64,000 nt of DNA from CALXQW01 sp031553045 (GTDB lineage Bacteria; Verrucomicrobiota; Verrucomicrobiia; Opitutales; Intestinicryptomonadaceae). Below are positions 9,528 to 18,323 of the stretch, piece after piece (the first letter of the stretch is position 1; the number at the start of each line of letters is the position of its first letter). The stretch is from positions 62,001-126,000 of the forward strand of contig JAVBLZ010000011.1 in assembly GCA_031553045.1 (NCBI GenBank), written 5' to 3'. The notes beneath the pieces are model-generated. The model saw nothing but the letters and a program-made list of their open reading frames with translations. It was not told where the DNA came from and searched no databases. Made by a program: the position numbers and the translations under genes.

Positions 9528-9758
9528 CCCACAAAACACTAGGCTGACTGCGCCTTCGGCGCAGCATCAAAAATAAACACAACTTTAGTGCTTAAAGAAA
9601 GTTTTGGAAGCATACCCCTACTTTACCGTTTTGGCAGCACGGTTTGGATGAAGAACAAGGCGCAAGGGTGTGAGGCGGTGGGAATGTACTGAACGTACAT
9701 GACCAGTGCCGAAACGCCCACAGCAACGCAGTTATTCGCCAAACAAGTCTGCCAAAAC
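9528..9758 (+). repeat. Modular structured intergenic repeat, copy A
   Basis: Three modules in fixed order: a boundary CCCACAAAACACTAGGCTG followed by a hairpin CTGCGCC/GGCGCAG (9548-9564); one ~55-base unit containing CTTAAAG and GTTTTGGAAGCA; then a 131-base block (9628-9758) with inverted ends GTTTTGGCAG/CTGCCAAAAC, conserved arms (CACGGTTTGGATGAA and TTATTCGCCAAACAAGT) and a variable centre with GTAC-tgaac-GTAC. Three other copies occur at 12976-13264, 18024-18320 and 18324-18710. It sits at the 3' side of rpmE2, touching the A-tract of its terminator. Confidence 0.85.
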
Positions 9759-9792
9759 AAAAAAAACTCCGTCGTGTAGGCGGAGTTTTTTA
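9757..9792 (-). terminator. Intrinsic terminator of rpmJ-rpmE2
   Basis: Stem ACTCCG/CGGAGT with flanking A and T runs on either side, 14 bases after the rpmE2 stop on the minus strand. Its distal A-run is contiguous with the end of repeat copy A. Confidence 0.8.
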
Positions 9793-9805
9793 CTTCCTGA
9801 AAAAT

Positions 9806-10054
9806 TTATGCGCGTTTGCGTGCGAATTTTTTCTGGAATTTTTCGACACGGCCGGCGGTATCGACGAAGCGTTTTTCACCGGTGTAGGCTGGGTGTGAGT
9901 CTGCGGTGATATCGCGGACTACCATGAAGTGGTCAACGCCGTCAATTTTTTCAACCTGGCGGCTTTTCATCGTAGATTGTGTGATGAAGCGTGCGCCTGA
10001 AGAAACGTCGACAAAGCAGACTGGGTGGTATGTAGGATGAAGTTCCTTTTTCAT
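9806..10054 (-). CDS. rpmE2: 50S ribosomal protein L31, type B
   Basis: An 82-residue ribosomal protein of the large subunit (central protuberance and intersubunit bridge). MKKELHPTYHPVCFVD and SHPAYTGEKRFVDTAGRVEKF are diagnostic of the type B form. The zinc-binding cysteine set of type A is missing; only one Cys is present. A good AGGAGA ribosome-binding site lies eight bases before the ATG. It follows rpmJ by 22 bases, forming a two-gene unit transcribed from the promoter near 10243-10271 and closed by a terminator. Confidence 0.96.
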   Translation of the reverse strand: MKKELHPTYHPVCFVDVSSGARFITQSTMKSRQVEKIDGVDHFMVVRDITADSHPAYTGEKRFVDTAGRVEKFQKKFARKRA

Positions 10055-10076
10055 TTGTAAATTCTCCTATTATTGC

Positions 10077-10202
10077 TTAGCCCTGCTTTGCTTTAAAGCG
10101 TGGATTTGTTTTGTTGATGACATACACGCTACCGTTTCTGCGAACAACTTTGCAGTCTGGATGGCGTGATTTCAAAGATTTTATGGATGATACGACTTTC
10201 AT
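10077..10202 (-). CDS. rpmJ: 50S ribosomal protein L36, type B
   Basis: A 41-residue protein, MKVVSSIKSLKSRHPDCK... to NPRFKAKQG, which matches the zinc-free type B L36 (YkgO-like). The Cys/Cys/Cys/His zinc ribbon of type A L36 is reduced to a single Cys17. It binds 23S rRNA in the large subunit. It is cotranscribed with the zinc-free L31 gene, the same pairing as ykgO-ykgM of enterobacteria, where the pair is a zinc-starvation reserve; here there is no sign of whether it is a reserve or the only copy. Confidence 0.95.
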   Translation of the reverse strand: MKVVSSIKSLKSRHPDCKVVRRNGSVYVINKTNPRFKAKQG

Positions 10203-10242
10203 TTCTGTCTCTATTCTTTTGAAAATTAAAGAAAAGCCTGAG

Positions 10243-10271
10243 ATAAAAAGCTAATAGCCCTCTCTTGTCAA
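10243..10271 (-). promoter_or_regulatory. Sigma-70-type promoter for rpmJ-rpmE2
   Basis: A perfect -35 TTGACA (10271-10266), a 17-base spacer and a -10-like TTTTAT (10248-10243) lie about 40 bases upstream of the rpmJ start on the minus strand. I see no clear Zur operator palindrome in the leader. Confidence 0.5.
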
Positions 10272-10322
10272 GCGCACTTTTTATTTTTTTTACAATTTTA
10301 TGCAAAAAGTTTTAGGCATTCC

Positions 10323-11198
10323 CTACAAACCCATGTGGCGTTTGTAGGCGTTGAGGGTGTTGCGCATTAAAATAGCGACAGTCATAGGGCCTACGCCGCC
10401 GGGGACTGGGGTGATTTTAGAGCATTTTTGAAACGCCGCATCATAGTCAACATCGCCCACAAGTTTGTATCCTGATTTTTTTTCAGGGGCGGAAACCCTA
10501 TTAATGCCGACGTCTATCACGCAAGCTCCCTCTTTAACCATGTCTGCGGTGATTGTGTTTGGACGGCCCACTGCTGCAATGAGGATGTCTGCACTGCGGC
10601 ATATTTCGGCAAGATTTTCACTTTTGGAATGCGCAACAGTTACGGTAGCATCCAAGCCCTTTTGCATAAGCAAGAGCGCAAGCGGCTTGCCGACAATAAT
10701 GCTTCTGCCGACAACAACAACTTTTTTGCCGACAGTTTTAACGCCGGCTCTTTTGATAAGCTCAACAATGCCTGCAGGCGTGCAGGCAACAAACGCCGCC
10801 TTATCTTCTTGACACAAGAGCCCCAAATTTGCGGAGCTAAAACCGTCAACATCTTTATCCTCGCGCACCCTGTTGAAGGCGGCTTTTTCATCCAACTGCT
10901 TTGGCAAAGGGGCTTGAATCAGCATGGCGTCAACGCTGTCGTCAGCGTTCAAAGTGTCTATCAATGTGTTGAGCTGCGCTTGCGTTGTGGTTTCTGGCAA
11001 GATATTCAAAATACTTTTTATGCCGATTTCTTCCGCCACCGCCTGCTTTTTTTTGACATAGGAAACTGAAGCGGAATCTTCGCCAACCCTTATAAATGCA
11101 ACGCATGGCTGCCTTTTGTCTTTAAAGCTCAAGAGTTCTTGGGCAAGTTCCGAATGTATGGATTTTGCCACCGCATTGCCGTCTATAATTTTTTCCAT
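10323..11198 (-). CDS. folD: Methylene-THF dehydrogenase/cyclohydrolase
   Basis: Bifunctional cytosolic enzyme converting 5,10-methylene-THF via methenyl-THF to 10-formyl-THF for purine and formyl-Met synthesis. It is 291 residues, the usual size. Visible motifs: catalytic region SYVKKKQAVAEEIG with the active-site Lys, PLPKQLDE, DKDVDGF, the NADP-binding VVVGRSIIVGKPLA and the C-terminal PVPGGVGPMTVA. It starts directly after the small lipoprotein gene (one base apart), so the two are translationally close and probably cotranscribed with the membrane glycosyltransferase gene upstream. Confidence 0.97.
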   Translation of the reverse strand: MEKIIDGNAVAKSIHSELAQELLSFKDKRQPCVAFIRVGEDSASVSYVKKKQAVAEEIGIKSILNILPETTTQAQLNTLIDTLNADDSVDAMLIQAPLPKQLDEKAAFNRVREDKDVDGFSSANLGLLCQEDKAAFVACTPAGIVELIKRAGVKTVGKKVVVVGRSIIVGKPLALLLMQKGLDATVTVAHSKSENLAEICRSADILIAAVGRPNTITADMVKEGACVIDVGINRVSAPEKKSGYKLVGDVDYDAAFQKCSKITPVPGGVGPMTVAILMRNTLNAYKRHMGL

Positions 11199-11199
11199 A

Positions 11200-11541
11200 T
11201 TAACGCTTAATCCTTATAGAATCTGCCTTTAAAACCACATTGCCATCATCTTTTTTGATAATGCCACGCACAACAACAACCTTGTCCAAATACTGATCAA
11301 CCCTAGTTATAAGCGCCGAGGTGATGTCAACATAAGCGATGAAATCGCCGTTGATGCTGTAAAGAGTGTAGTTGATTGGCTTGCTTGTGCTCAGAGGCGC
11401 ATACACAGGACCGTTGTATTTAAACACGCCCTCAAGAGAACGGGGTGCGTCAATTTCATTGGGCGCAGTTGTTTCGGTATTGCAGGCAAAAAGAAATAGA
11501 CCCGACACAAACACTGCTAATATTTTTAAAAAATTTTTCAT
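11200..11541 (-). CDS. Small lipoprotein of unknown function
   Basis: About 113 residues from the ATG at 11541, which gives a clear lipoprotein signal, MKNFLKILAVFVSGLFLFAC. The longer reading from 11562 only adds residues before the signal. The mature part has alternating strands, including DKVVVVRGIIKKDDGNVVLKA, with the look of a small OB-type barrel. I do not recognise the family. It lies between a GT39-like membrane protein and folD in the same orientation with very small gaps. Confidence 0.7.
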   Translation of the reverse strand: MKNFLKILAVFVSGLFLFACNTETTAPNEIDAPRSLEGVFKYNGPVYAPLSTSKPINYTLYSINGDFIAYVDITSALITRVDQYLDKVVVVRGIIKKDDGNVVLKADSIRIKR

Positions 11542-11588
11542 AAACCAAGGCAGAATAAACACGCTGAGGGGTTTCTTGACAAGCTTTT

Positions 11589-12899
11589 TTAGTCTTTAAG
11601 CAATTCCGGATTTTGAGGAATTTCTCGAGCTTTTTTCCAATAATATTTTGAAATCCAATGCACGATGGATTGTGCGGCAAAAAGCACCATTACAAAAAAG
11701 AATGGGTAGTGATACCTCGGCGAAACGCTGAAAAGACAGGTGATGCCGACGCCCAAAAACAATATCAACAACAATAGCGCCCTTGCGCTTATCAGGCTGC
11801 GCCAGCGTTTTATTATGGTGTAAAAAAACAGAATGCAAATTGCATAATAGACAGTGCTTTTTAAAAGCCTGGTGCCGACTTCTGCGGCAAACTCGGAAGT
11901 GCTGATTTCTTCACGCACAAAATACATGTCCATAAATGCGTCCTCGCCCAAAAGCGGCCTGTCCGCCCAAGAGTCTTCAGAAAATAATCCGAATATTTTT
12001 TTGAAATATAAAAATGCGTAACGCTCAGGATTTTCTTTAATCCATTTAATTGCCTCCTTTTTGAGGAATGCGTCACGCTCTTTGAATGTAAGATGCGATT
12101 TGTCTTTTATATAGGCGGGGCTGGACTTGTCGTTAAAAATTGTTGTGGCGACGCCGCCGTAGGCTTTGTCGTTTGCGGTCTGAATTAGGTTTGCGCCCGT
12201 GGTGGTAGATTGCGTAACAAAATAGCCACACTCTTTTTCTGAAATTTTGCCTATCGTAAAAGTCAAGGCGGCATAGGCGGAAAAAAACAAAACATAAGTG
12301 AGTATGGAACGCCTCTGAATGATGAATAAAATAATCAAAGGCGCTATGAAAATCAACACAAAGGGCCTTACCCAATTCCCCAGAGCAAAGACCAAACCCG
12401 CTAGAAAGACCAAGTCTAAGCGCCTGAAATGCGCCAGACAAAATGCACCCAATGCCAAAAATAAAAACGGAACTTCTGTACCTGCAGAAAGTGGTACAAA
12501 CAAGTTTGAATAAGTGATACAATACAATATCGCCGCCGCATAGCCAACATTTTTATCAAAATAGGTTTTGCCCAAGAAGTAGAGCATGCCTACCAAGCCA
12601 AGATTCATGGCTATATTGAAAAAAGAATTGTAATTTACAGAGCCTAAAAGATTTATTTGAGCAATGAGGTAATTAATCATGCCCGGATTCCAGATATAGA
12701 AAGTATATACGGAACTTTGGTTTGGATACCAGTTGCTCACAGACATTGTTCTATTGGCGATATTGATGTAGTGGCCTGGGTCGCTAAGTTGCTGTGCGCC
12801 GTAAAAATACACAGCCAGAGCAAGTTGTAAAACAGCCCACACTATCACAACAAAAATAGCAATACGCTTAAGTTTAGGAGACTTAAAATATTCACTCAT
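11589..12899 (-). CDS. Polytopic membrane glycosyltransferase, GT39/PMT-like
   Basis: A 436-residue integral membrane protein with about nine to eleven hydrophobic helices. The first extracytoplasmic loop has SDPGHYINIANR, where an acidic residue follows the first helix as in GT-C enzymes of the PMT/ArnT superfamily that use polyprenyl-phosphate sugars. A C-terminal stretch, SPRYHYPFFFVMVLFAAQ, resembles the R-Y motif seen in the last helices of these proteins. The start at 12899 follows AAGG and removes a short upstream extension beginning at 12941. The acceptor is unknown; a cell-envelope glycan is likely. Confidence 0.7.
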   Translation of the reverse strand: MSEYFKSPKLKRIAIFVVIVWAVLQLALAVYFYGAQQLSDPGHYINIANRTMSVSNWYPNQSSVYTFYIWNPGMINYLIAQINLLGSVNYNSFFNIAMNLGLVGMLYFLGKTYFDKNVGYAAAILYCITYSNLFVPLSAGTEVPFLFLALGAFCLAHFRRLDLVFLAGLVFALGNWVRPFVLIFIAPLIILFIIQRRSILTYVLFFSAYAALTFTIGKISEKECGYFVTQSTTTGANLIQTANDKAYGGVATTIFNDKSSPAYIKDKSHLTFKERDAFLKKEAIKWIKENPERYAFLYFKKIFGLFSEDSWADRPLLGEDAFMDMYFVREEISTSEFAAEVGTRLLKSTVYYAICILFFYTIIKRWRSLISARALLLLILFLGVGITCLFSVSPRYHYPFFFVMVLFAAQSIVHWISKYYWKKAREIPQNPELLKD

Positions 12900-12975
12900 A
12901 CAATTCTGCCTTACTAAATATCTAAGCACAGAAACTGACAAGCATTTTTTACAAACGCTTTAAAACAAATATTTT

Positions 12976-13264
12976 CCTACAAGACACTAGGCTGTCTGTG
13001 CCAAAGGCACAGCATCAAAAAAGAATACTCGCTTTAGCTCTTAAAGTTTATTTTGGAAATACGCCTAACACTTTACCAAAACCCACTTTAACCATTAAAG
13101 AAAGTTTTGGAAGCACACCACACACTTTACCGTTTTGGCAGCACGGTTTGGATGAAGAGTGAGTATTGCTAAGTGAAGATGGGTGGGAATTGTACATACG
13201 TACATTCCCAGTCATATTCACGAAGCAAACGGAACTATTCGCCAAACAAGTCTGCCAAAACTAG
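12976..13264 (+). repeat. Modular structured intergenic repeat, copy B
   Basis: Boundary module CTACAAGACACTAGGCTG with hairpin CTGTGCC/GGCACAG (12996-13012), two ~55-base units, and the 130-base inverted-end block (13132-13261). The central hairpin of the block differs in sequence from the other copies (GGGAAT/ATTCCC around TGTAC-atac-GTACA). The block ends in CTGCCAAAACTAG, and this CTAG contains the TAG stop codon of the phosphorylase gene. Confidence 0.85.
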
Positions 13265-14601
13265 GCAACTCGTTCGACGGCGAGGAGCGGTGGGTTGGGG
13301 CGGCGTGGCGCAAGGCGATAAGCGTTGCGTAGGTAGTCGAAGGCAGCGTCCAGACTTGATTCGTCATTGTAGTGAATCATCAAGAGAGGTTCGCCCTGCT
13401 TAACTTGAGTGCCGACTTTTTTGATGTCGGTAACGCCGACATAAGGGTCAAACTTGCCGCTTTTGCTGTTGGAGAGAATTTGTACGCCACGGGCTATCAT
13501 GCCGGCATTTATGTTGTGCACATAACCACGCTTTAACGCAGGAAGTTTTTTAGTGTGCTTGGGCATTGGATATTTTGAAGTATCTTCAAGCCATGGGGCG
13601 GCGCCGCCCTGTGCTTTTACCATTTCTAGGAATTTTTTGTAAGCCAAGCCCTGATCTATGACACGCTCCACAGCTTGTTTGGCGGAGAGAGTTGAGCCTG
13701 CAACCCCAGCCAACCTCAGCACTTCCATGCCAAGTTTGAGGACTAGCTCTTTAGTGTCTTCATGCACAACTTCACCCTTTAGAAATTTTACGGCTTCAAG
13801 GACTTCAAGCCCCAAGCCCACACAATCTCCGAGAGGCTGGTTAATGTCTGTAACCCACGCTACGCATTTGCGCTTCATCACCCTTGCAACCCTTGTGATT
13901 GTACGGGCGAGTTGTTTTGCCTGCTCTAAATCTTTAATAAAAGAGCCGTTGCCCCACTTGACATCCACTACCAGACCTTCTGCGCCCGCAGCAAATTTTT
14001 TGCTGAGCACGGACGCCGTTATGAGAGGAATGCTAGGGATTGTGGCTGTCTGAGTGCGCATTTTGTAAATGATTTCATCAGACGGAGAAATGCTGTTGTC
14101 ATGCTGAGCAATAGCCGCACCCACTGTGCCAAGCTGCTTTGCAAAGACATCCATACCCAGCTTTGTTTTAAAACCCGGAATACTTGAAAGTTTTTCATTG
14201 ACGGTTAAAACAAAGTCTTCATCGGTGCTCATCATGCAGGGCATTACAACGCCGCAGGCAGCGCCTATTGCGGAGAGCAACATTGTAGATTTGTCGCCAA
14301 CGCCGCCTGTTGAATATTTGGCAACTTTGGGCCTTGTAATACGGCCCAAATCAAGGACTTCACCGGTGAGTATCATTTCTTCGGCAAAGAGAGCCGTCTC
14401 TTGGGCGGACATATCTTTGAAGAATATTGCCATGATAAGTGCGGCCATTTGATAATCCGGAATTTCTCCGTCCAGAATAGAGTCAACAATATTGCGTACT
14501 TCTTCTTCTGTGAATTCCTCCCCATCGCGTTTCTTTTCGATAAGATATGCGTAAGAAGGTTTAATGATAACTTTGCCTGCGGTTTTTTTAATCAGTGCCA
14601 T
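13261..14601 (-). CDS. deoA: Pyrimidine-nucleoside/thymidine phosphorylase, divergent
   Basis: A 446-residue member of the nucleoside phosphorylase family II, which splits thymidine or uridine with phosphate. Present are AKYSTGGVGDKST (phosphate loop), YKMRTQTATIPSIPLITASVLSKK (the Arg, Ser and Lys that hold the base) and DVKWGNGSF. The otherwise near-invariant stretch SGRGLGHTGGTLDKLE is replaced by MSTDEDFVLTVNEKLS, which alters part of the phosphate site. A C-terminal PYNP-like domain is present. The start at 14601 (MALIKK) is preferred to 14634. The stop codon lies in the CTAG closing repeat copy B. A related AMP or other nucleoside phosphorylase activity is possible. Confidence 0.85.
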   Translation of the reverse strand: MALIKKTAGKVIIKPSYAYLIEKKRDGEEFTEEEVRNIVDSILDGEIPDYQMAALIMAIFFKDMSAQETALFAEEMILTGEVLDLGRITRPKVAKYSTGGVGDKSTMLLSAIGAACGVVMPCMMSTDEDFVLTVNEKLSSIPGFKTKLGMDVFAKQLGTVGAAIAQHDNSISPSDEIIYKMRTQTATIPSIPLITASVLSKKFAAGAEGLVVDVKWGNGSFIKDLEQAKQLARTITRVARVMKRKCVAWVTDINQPLGDCVGLGLEVLEAVKFLKGEVVHEDTKELVLKLGMEVLRLAGVAGSTLSAKQAVERVIDQGLAYKKFLEMVKAQGGAAPWLEDTSKYPMPKHTKKLPALKRGYVHNINAGMIARGVQILSNSKSGKFDPYVGVTDIKKVGTQVKQGEPLLMIHYNDESSLDAAFDYLRNAYRLAPRRPNPPLLAVERVA

Positions 14602-14863
14602 AACCGTATTTTTTTTATTTTGTGGGGCGCACAATAATTTGGAGACACATTGTTATATGCCTCACCAGCTTAGTGATTCATATACCACCAAACATTCTGC
14701 GCCGTCCCAAATATAGGAACAAAAATTCTCGGATTTGTCGAGAAAAAAAACCTAAAAAACAAAGATATAAAAAGCTCTGCCTGAAATTGTTTTTGTTTTT
14801 GGAAAAAATCTTAATAAATTTGCTTGGCAAAGGGGGTAAATAAATTTTACATTACAAGCAATA

Positions 14864-15094
14864 ATGACTTCAAAGGTCAAGAAACCTGACGAAAAGCAAA
14901 GCTTCGAGAAATCTCTTGAGGCTGCGTTAGCTGTGATTTCAGATTTGGAAAACTCTCAAGTTCCCCTTGCCGATTTGTTAGACAAATACGCATTGGCAAA
15001 AGGGCATCTTGAGAATTGTCGAAAACTGCTTGAAGACGCAAATATAAAGATAAGTCAGCTCAATAAGAACGGTCTGGAAAAGGTCGATTTATAA
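14864..15094 (+). CDS. xseB: Exodeoxyribonuclease VII small subunit
   Basis: A 76-residue helical protein matching XseB: FEKSLEAALAVISDLENSQVPL is the conserved core that wraps the XseA large subunit, giving an enzyme that degrades single-stranded DNA in both directions. Nine bases separate it from dxs, and the xseB-dxs pairing is widespread in bacteria, which supports the call for such a short gene. ispA, which often sits between them, is absent. A run AAAGGGGG lies about 25 bases upstream of the ATG, too far for a ribosome site. Confidence 0.9.
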   Translation: MTSKVKKPDEKQSFEKSLEAALAVISDLENSQVPLADLLDKYALAKGHLENCRKLLEDANIKISQLNKNGLEKVDL

Positions 15095-15103
15095 CAAAAG
15101 AAC

Positions 15104-16981
15104 ATGTCTATTTTAAACAGCATTCACTCTCCTGACGACGTTAAAAAGCTGCCGGCAGACCAATTACCAAAGCTTGCCCAAGAAATCAGGGAAGAAATTA
15201 TAGCCGTTACTTCAAAAAACGGCGGCCACGTGAGCCCTAATTTAGGCATTGTAGAGCTTTCAATAGCCTTACATAGGGTTTTCAACACGCCCAAAGATCA
15301 TTTTCTTTTTGACGTCTCCCACCAGTGCTACACCCACAAGATTCTCACGGGCAGACAGGGCGACAAATTCCGCAGTATGCGCTGTTCAGACGGTCTTACG
15401 GGCTTTTGCAATCGTGATGAGAGTGAACATGACGCCTTTGGCGCAGGCCATGCGGGGACTGCCGCAAGTGCGGCTTTGGGCATGGCGGCGGCAAGGGATC
15501 GCTTGGGCGGCGATGAAAATATCGTAGCAATTATGGGCGACGCCGCACTTACAAACGGCGTAACTTTTGAAGCCTTCAACAACATTGCCACAACCACAAA
15601 ACGTTTGATAGTGGTTTTGAACGACAATGAAATGTCTATTTCAAAAAACGTGGGCATGATTGCGCAGAAGCTCAACGACGTCATTACGAGTCCTTTCCAC
15701 AACAAGATTCATAAAGAGTTTAATTCATTTTTATATAAGTTGCCCGGCGGCAAAGAGACGCTTAAATTTATGGAAAAAGCCGGCAGAAATATTAAAGACT
15801 TCTTTCTGCCCTGCTCTCTTTTTGAAAATTTCGGCTTCCGTTATCTTGGGCCAATAGACGGCCATGATATGCTGCTTTTAGAGCATTACTTAAACTTCTG
15901 CAAATCTTCTGACGAACCTGTGCTCTTGCACGTTGTAACGCAAAAAGGCAGGGGCTTTGGCGCTGCGGTCAGCAATCCTGAAAAATTCCACGGCGCATCC
16001 CCATATATGATTGAGACCGGGGAGCCTGCTGATGTCGCCAAAGATTCCGTCTTGGCATATCAAGATGTCATGGGCAAGGCGCTCGCAAAATTTGCAAAGA
16101 AAGACCCTATGGTTGTTGGCATCACTGCGGCAATGGCTTCTGGCACGGGGCTTTCTTTCATAAGGCGTGAATCGCCGAACCAATTTTTTGACGTGGGCAT
16201 TGCGGAAGAACACGCCGTGGTCTTTGCCGCAGGCATGGCAACAAAAGGCTTTAAACCCGTAGTTGCAATTTATTCCACATTCATGCAACGTGCTTTCGAC
16301 TGCGCCATGCACGATGTCTGCCTGCAAGATTTGCCCGTAACCTTCTGCTTAGACAGGGCGGGGTTGAGCCCTCAAGACGGCGCAACGCATCACGGGGTAT
16401 TTGATATTGCGTATCTGCGCTGCCTGCCCAATGCAATAATCGCACAACCTGCCGATGAAGATGAGCTTACCGATATGCTGTACACGGCGCTCTATTGCAA
16501 CAAACCCTTCTTTATCCGTTACCCAAGGGGCAAGGGCGTTGGGGTGAAAATTAAAAACACTCCCGAAACAATGCCTATAGGCAAAGCTGTTGAGCTTAAA
16601 AAGCCCGAGGGCGATATCTGCATTTGGGCGCTTGGCAATATGGTTGAAGAAGCACAAAAAGTTGCAAAAATTTTGGAAGAAGGCGGACGCAAAGTTGGCA
16701 TAGTCAACGCAAGGTTTGCAAAACCTTTGGATACGGAACTTTTGCTGTCTCATGCGGCGGGCAACAAGCTTATAGTAACGCTTGAAGACCACGTTAAGCA
16801 AGGCGGTTTTGGCTCGGCGGTTGCTGAAGTTTTGGCAGACGCAAACCTGCCCTGCTCTCTCAAAATAATCGGCTGGCCGGATGATTACCTCTGCCACGGC
16901 AGCGATGTCAACAGCATCCGTGAGCGCTACAACCTCTCCACCACGCAAATTGCTGAGCAAATCTTGAATTTCAAGATTTAA
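15104..16981 (+). CDS. dxs: 1-deoxy-D-xylulose-5-phosphate synthase
   Basis: Thiamine-diphosphate enzyme that condenses pyruvate with glyceraldehyde 3-phosphate, the first step of the non-mevalonate isoprenoid pathway and a source for thiamine and pyridoxal. The length, 625 residues, is normal. Visible: the N-terminal FDVSHQCYTHKILTGR (usually DVGHQAYPHK, so Gly to Ser and Pro to Thr here), the ThDP/metal motif GDAALTNGVTFEAFNN, the catalytic GIAEEHAVVFAAGMA with the conserved Glu, and the C-terminal LEDHVKQGGFG. It follows xseB by nine bases. Confidence 0.95.
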   Translation: MSILNSIHSPDDVKKLPADQLPKLAQEIREEIIAVTSKNGGHVSPNLGIVELSIALHRVFNTPKDHFLFDVSHQCYTHKILTGRQGDKFRSMRCSDGLTGFCNRDESEHDAFGAGHAGTAASAALGMAAARDRLGGDENIVAIMGDAALTNGVTFEAFNNIATTTKRLIVVLNDNEMSISKNVGMIAQKLNDVITSPFHNKIHKEFNSFLYKLPGGKETLKFMEKAGRNIKDFFLPCSLFENFGFRYLGPIDGHDMLLLEHYLNFCKSSDEPVLLHVVTQKGRGFGAAVSNPEKFHGASPYMIETGEPADVAKDSVLAYQDVMGKALAKFAKKDPMVVGITAAMASGTGLSFIRRESPNQFFDVGIAEEHAVVFAAGMATKGFKPVVAIYSTFMQRAFDCAMHDVCLQDLPVTFCLDRAGLSPQDGATHHGVFDIAYLRCLPNAIIAQPADEDELTDMLYTALYCNKPFFIRYPRGKGVGVKIKNTPETMPIGKAVELKKPEGDICIWALGNMVEEAQKVAKILEEGGRKVGIVNARFAKPLDTELLLSHAAGNKLIVTLEDHVKQGGFGSAVAEVLADANLPCSLKIIGWPDDYLCHGSDVNSIRERYNLSTTQIAEQILNFKI

Positions 16982-17164
16982 TAGCATATTCCGCTATAAA
17001 CACGCTTCAGCTATTTTCACATTTACCGTGAAATTGGTATATATTCGCCATGCTTTTGAGGCATAGAGCGTATCTGTTTTTATTCACGCCCAAAACGTAA
17101 AAACTCAAACCTATCTACATTGATAAAGCGCTCCGCTTTGGCTAATAAATTTGATATGTTTGAC

Positions 17165-17950
17165 ATGCATCTTATTTCAAAAATGGCGTTGAATGTTTTT
17201 GCCGCCTACTTCTTCATTTGCGCAAGCCTCGCACAGGAAGGTAAAAAGTCTTATGGAGAGCCCACGGCCGATATTATAGCCCGCCTCAAAGCTAATGTCG
17301 TCAAAGAGAAAAGTGGAGATGTATTTATCAAGCCTTATGAGCGTTCAAATAGCAGCCCCAACCCCGTAACATATCCGATATTTGCCGCATTTTATGCATA
17401 TATTGACGCAGACTTTGATGGTGAGCGTTTTGCCGAATATTCAGGACTATCTGCCGGCACACTTCTGAATTGGGGTGAATCTTTGTCGCTTTTTGGGAAG
17501 TACTTTAAGGGCAAAGATATTGAGCTTAAGACCATCACCCCTAGCGATAAAAACTTGATTGCATATTTGGAGAAGGGCGTTCCTATTACTTTTTTTATAG
17601 ACGTAAATCCAATTGCCTTTGAAGAATTTGCTGAGTACATCAAAACCCGCACGGAAAAACGTGCGGAATTTACCGACATAAAAAAATGGAGAGAAGAACT
17701 CGATAAAGACAAAGCCATTTCAAAAAAACTTCTATCAAAGGTTTCAAAAGAAAAAGGAGGCGGTGCCAACCAAGTATTCATTACGGGTTACAACGCCCAA
17801 AGCAAAGAATACCAGTGTTATTTTGCAATCGGTAGGCATCTTAAAAATACTTGCTGGATTACGAAGGCTGAGCTAGATGCTTTCGAGATTAAAAAAGGCG
17901 ACGATTATACTTTCCGCAGTTTTGATTTTAAGGAAGCTAAAAAGAGATAA
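17165..17950 (+). CDS. Exported protein of unknown function
   Basis: About 261 residues from ATG 17165, which gives a signal peptide MHLISKMALNVFAAYFFICASLAQ; an earlier ATG at 17120 would add 15 residues before it, and 17183 is also possible. The mature protein has FAAFYAYIDADFDGERF, GVPITFFIDVN and a late NQVFITGYNAQSKEYQCYF, a layout of helices followed by strands that faintly recalls C39-like papain-fold proteins. I cannot find the catalytic Cys/His pair in the expected places, so no function is given. Its 3' side runs directly into repeat copies C and D, with no terminator of its own. Confidence 0.65.
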   Translation: MHLISKMALNVFAAYFFICASLAQEGKKSYGEPTADIIARLKANVVKEKSGDVFIKPYERSNSSPNPVTYPIFAAFYAYIDADFDGERFAEYSGLSAGTLLNWGESLSLFGKYFKGKDIELKTITPSDKNLIAYLEKGVPITFFIDVNPIAFEEFAEYIKTRTEKRAEFTDIKKWREELDKDKAISKKLLSKVSKEKGGGANQVFITGYNAQSKEYQCYFAIGRHLKNTCWITKAELDAFEIKKGDDYTFRSFDFKEAKKR

Positions 17951-18023
17951 TGCCGCCAATTTTGACAAGTAAATGCGATAAAATCTCACATCAAGAACCG
18001 CCCGCAGCAATGTGGTTATCCTA

Positions 18024-18320
18024 CCCACAAGACATTAGGCTGACTGTGCCGCAGGCACAGCATAAAAAATACACTCAACTTTAACCCTTAAAGCAAGTTT
18101 TGAAAGCACACCCCTATTTTAACAAAACCCAAGCTTAAATATAAAAGTGCGTTTTGTAAGCATACCCACATGCTTTAATAAATCTCACTTACCCAATTAA
18201 ACTTCATGTTGGAATAAGACCCATCTCTTTAACGTTTTGGCAGCACGGTTTGGATGAATTAGGGGTCGCAGTGTACTAGATGTACGCAAGAGTCGCAATT
18301 TTTTACAGCAACGCACTTAT
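18024..18320 (+). repeat. Modular structured intergenic repeat, copy C (right end lost)
   Basis: Boundary CCCACAAGACATTAGGCTG with hairpin CTGTGCC/GGCACAG (18044-18060), about two ~55-base units, then the inverted-end block from 18234. The block is truncated: after the CAGCAACGCACTTATT arm it passes straight into the boundary module of copy D and lacks the GCCAAACAAGTCTGCCAAAAC end. Confidence 0.8.
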
Positions 18321-18323
18321 TTT

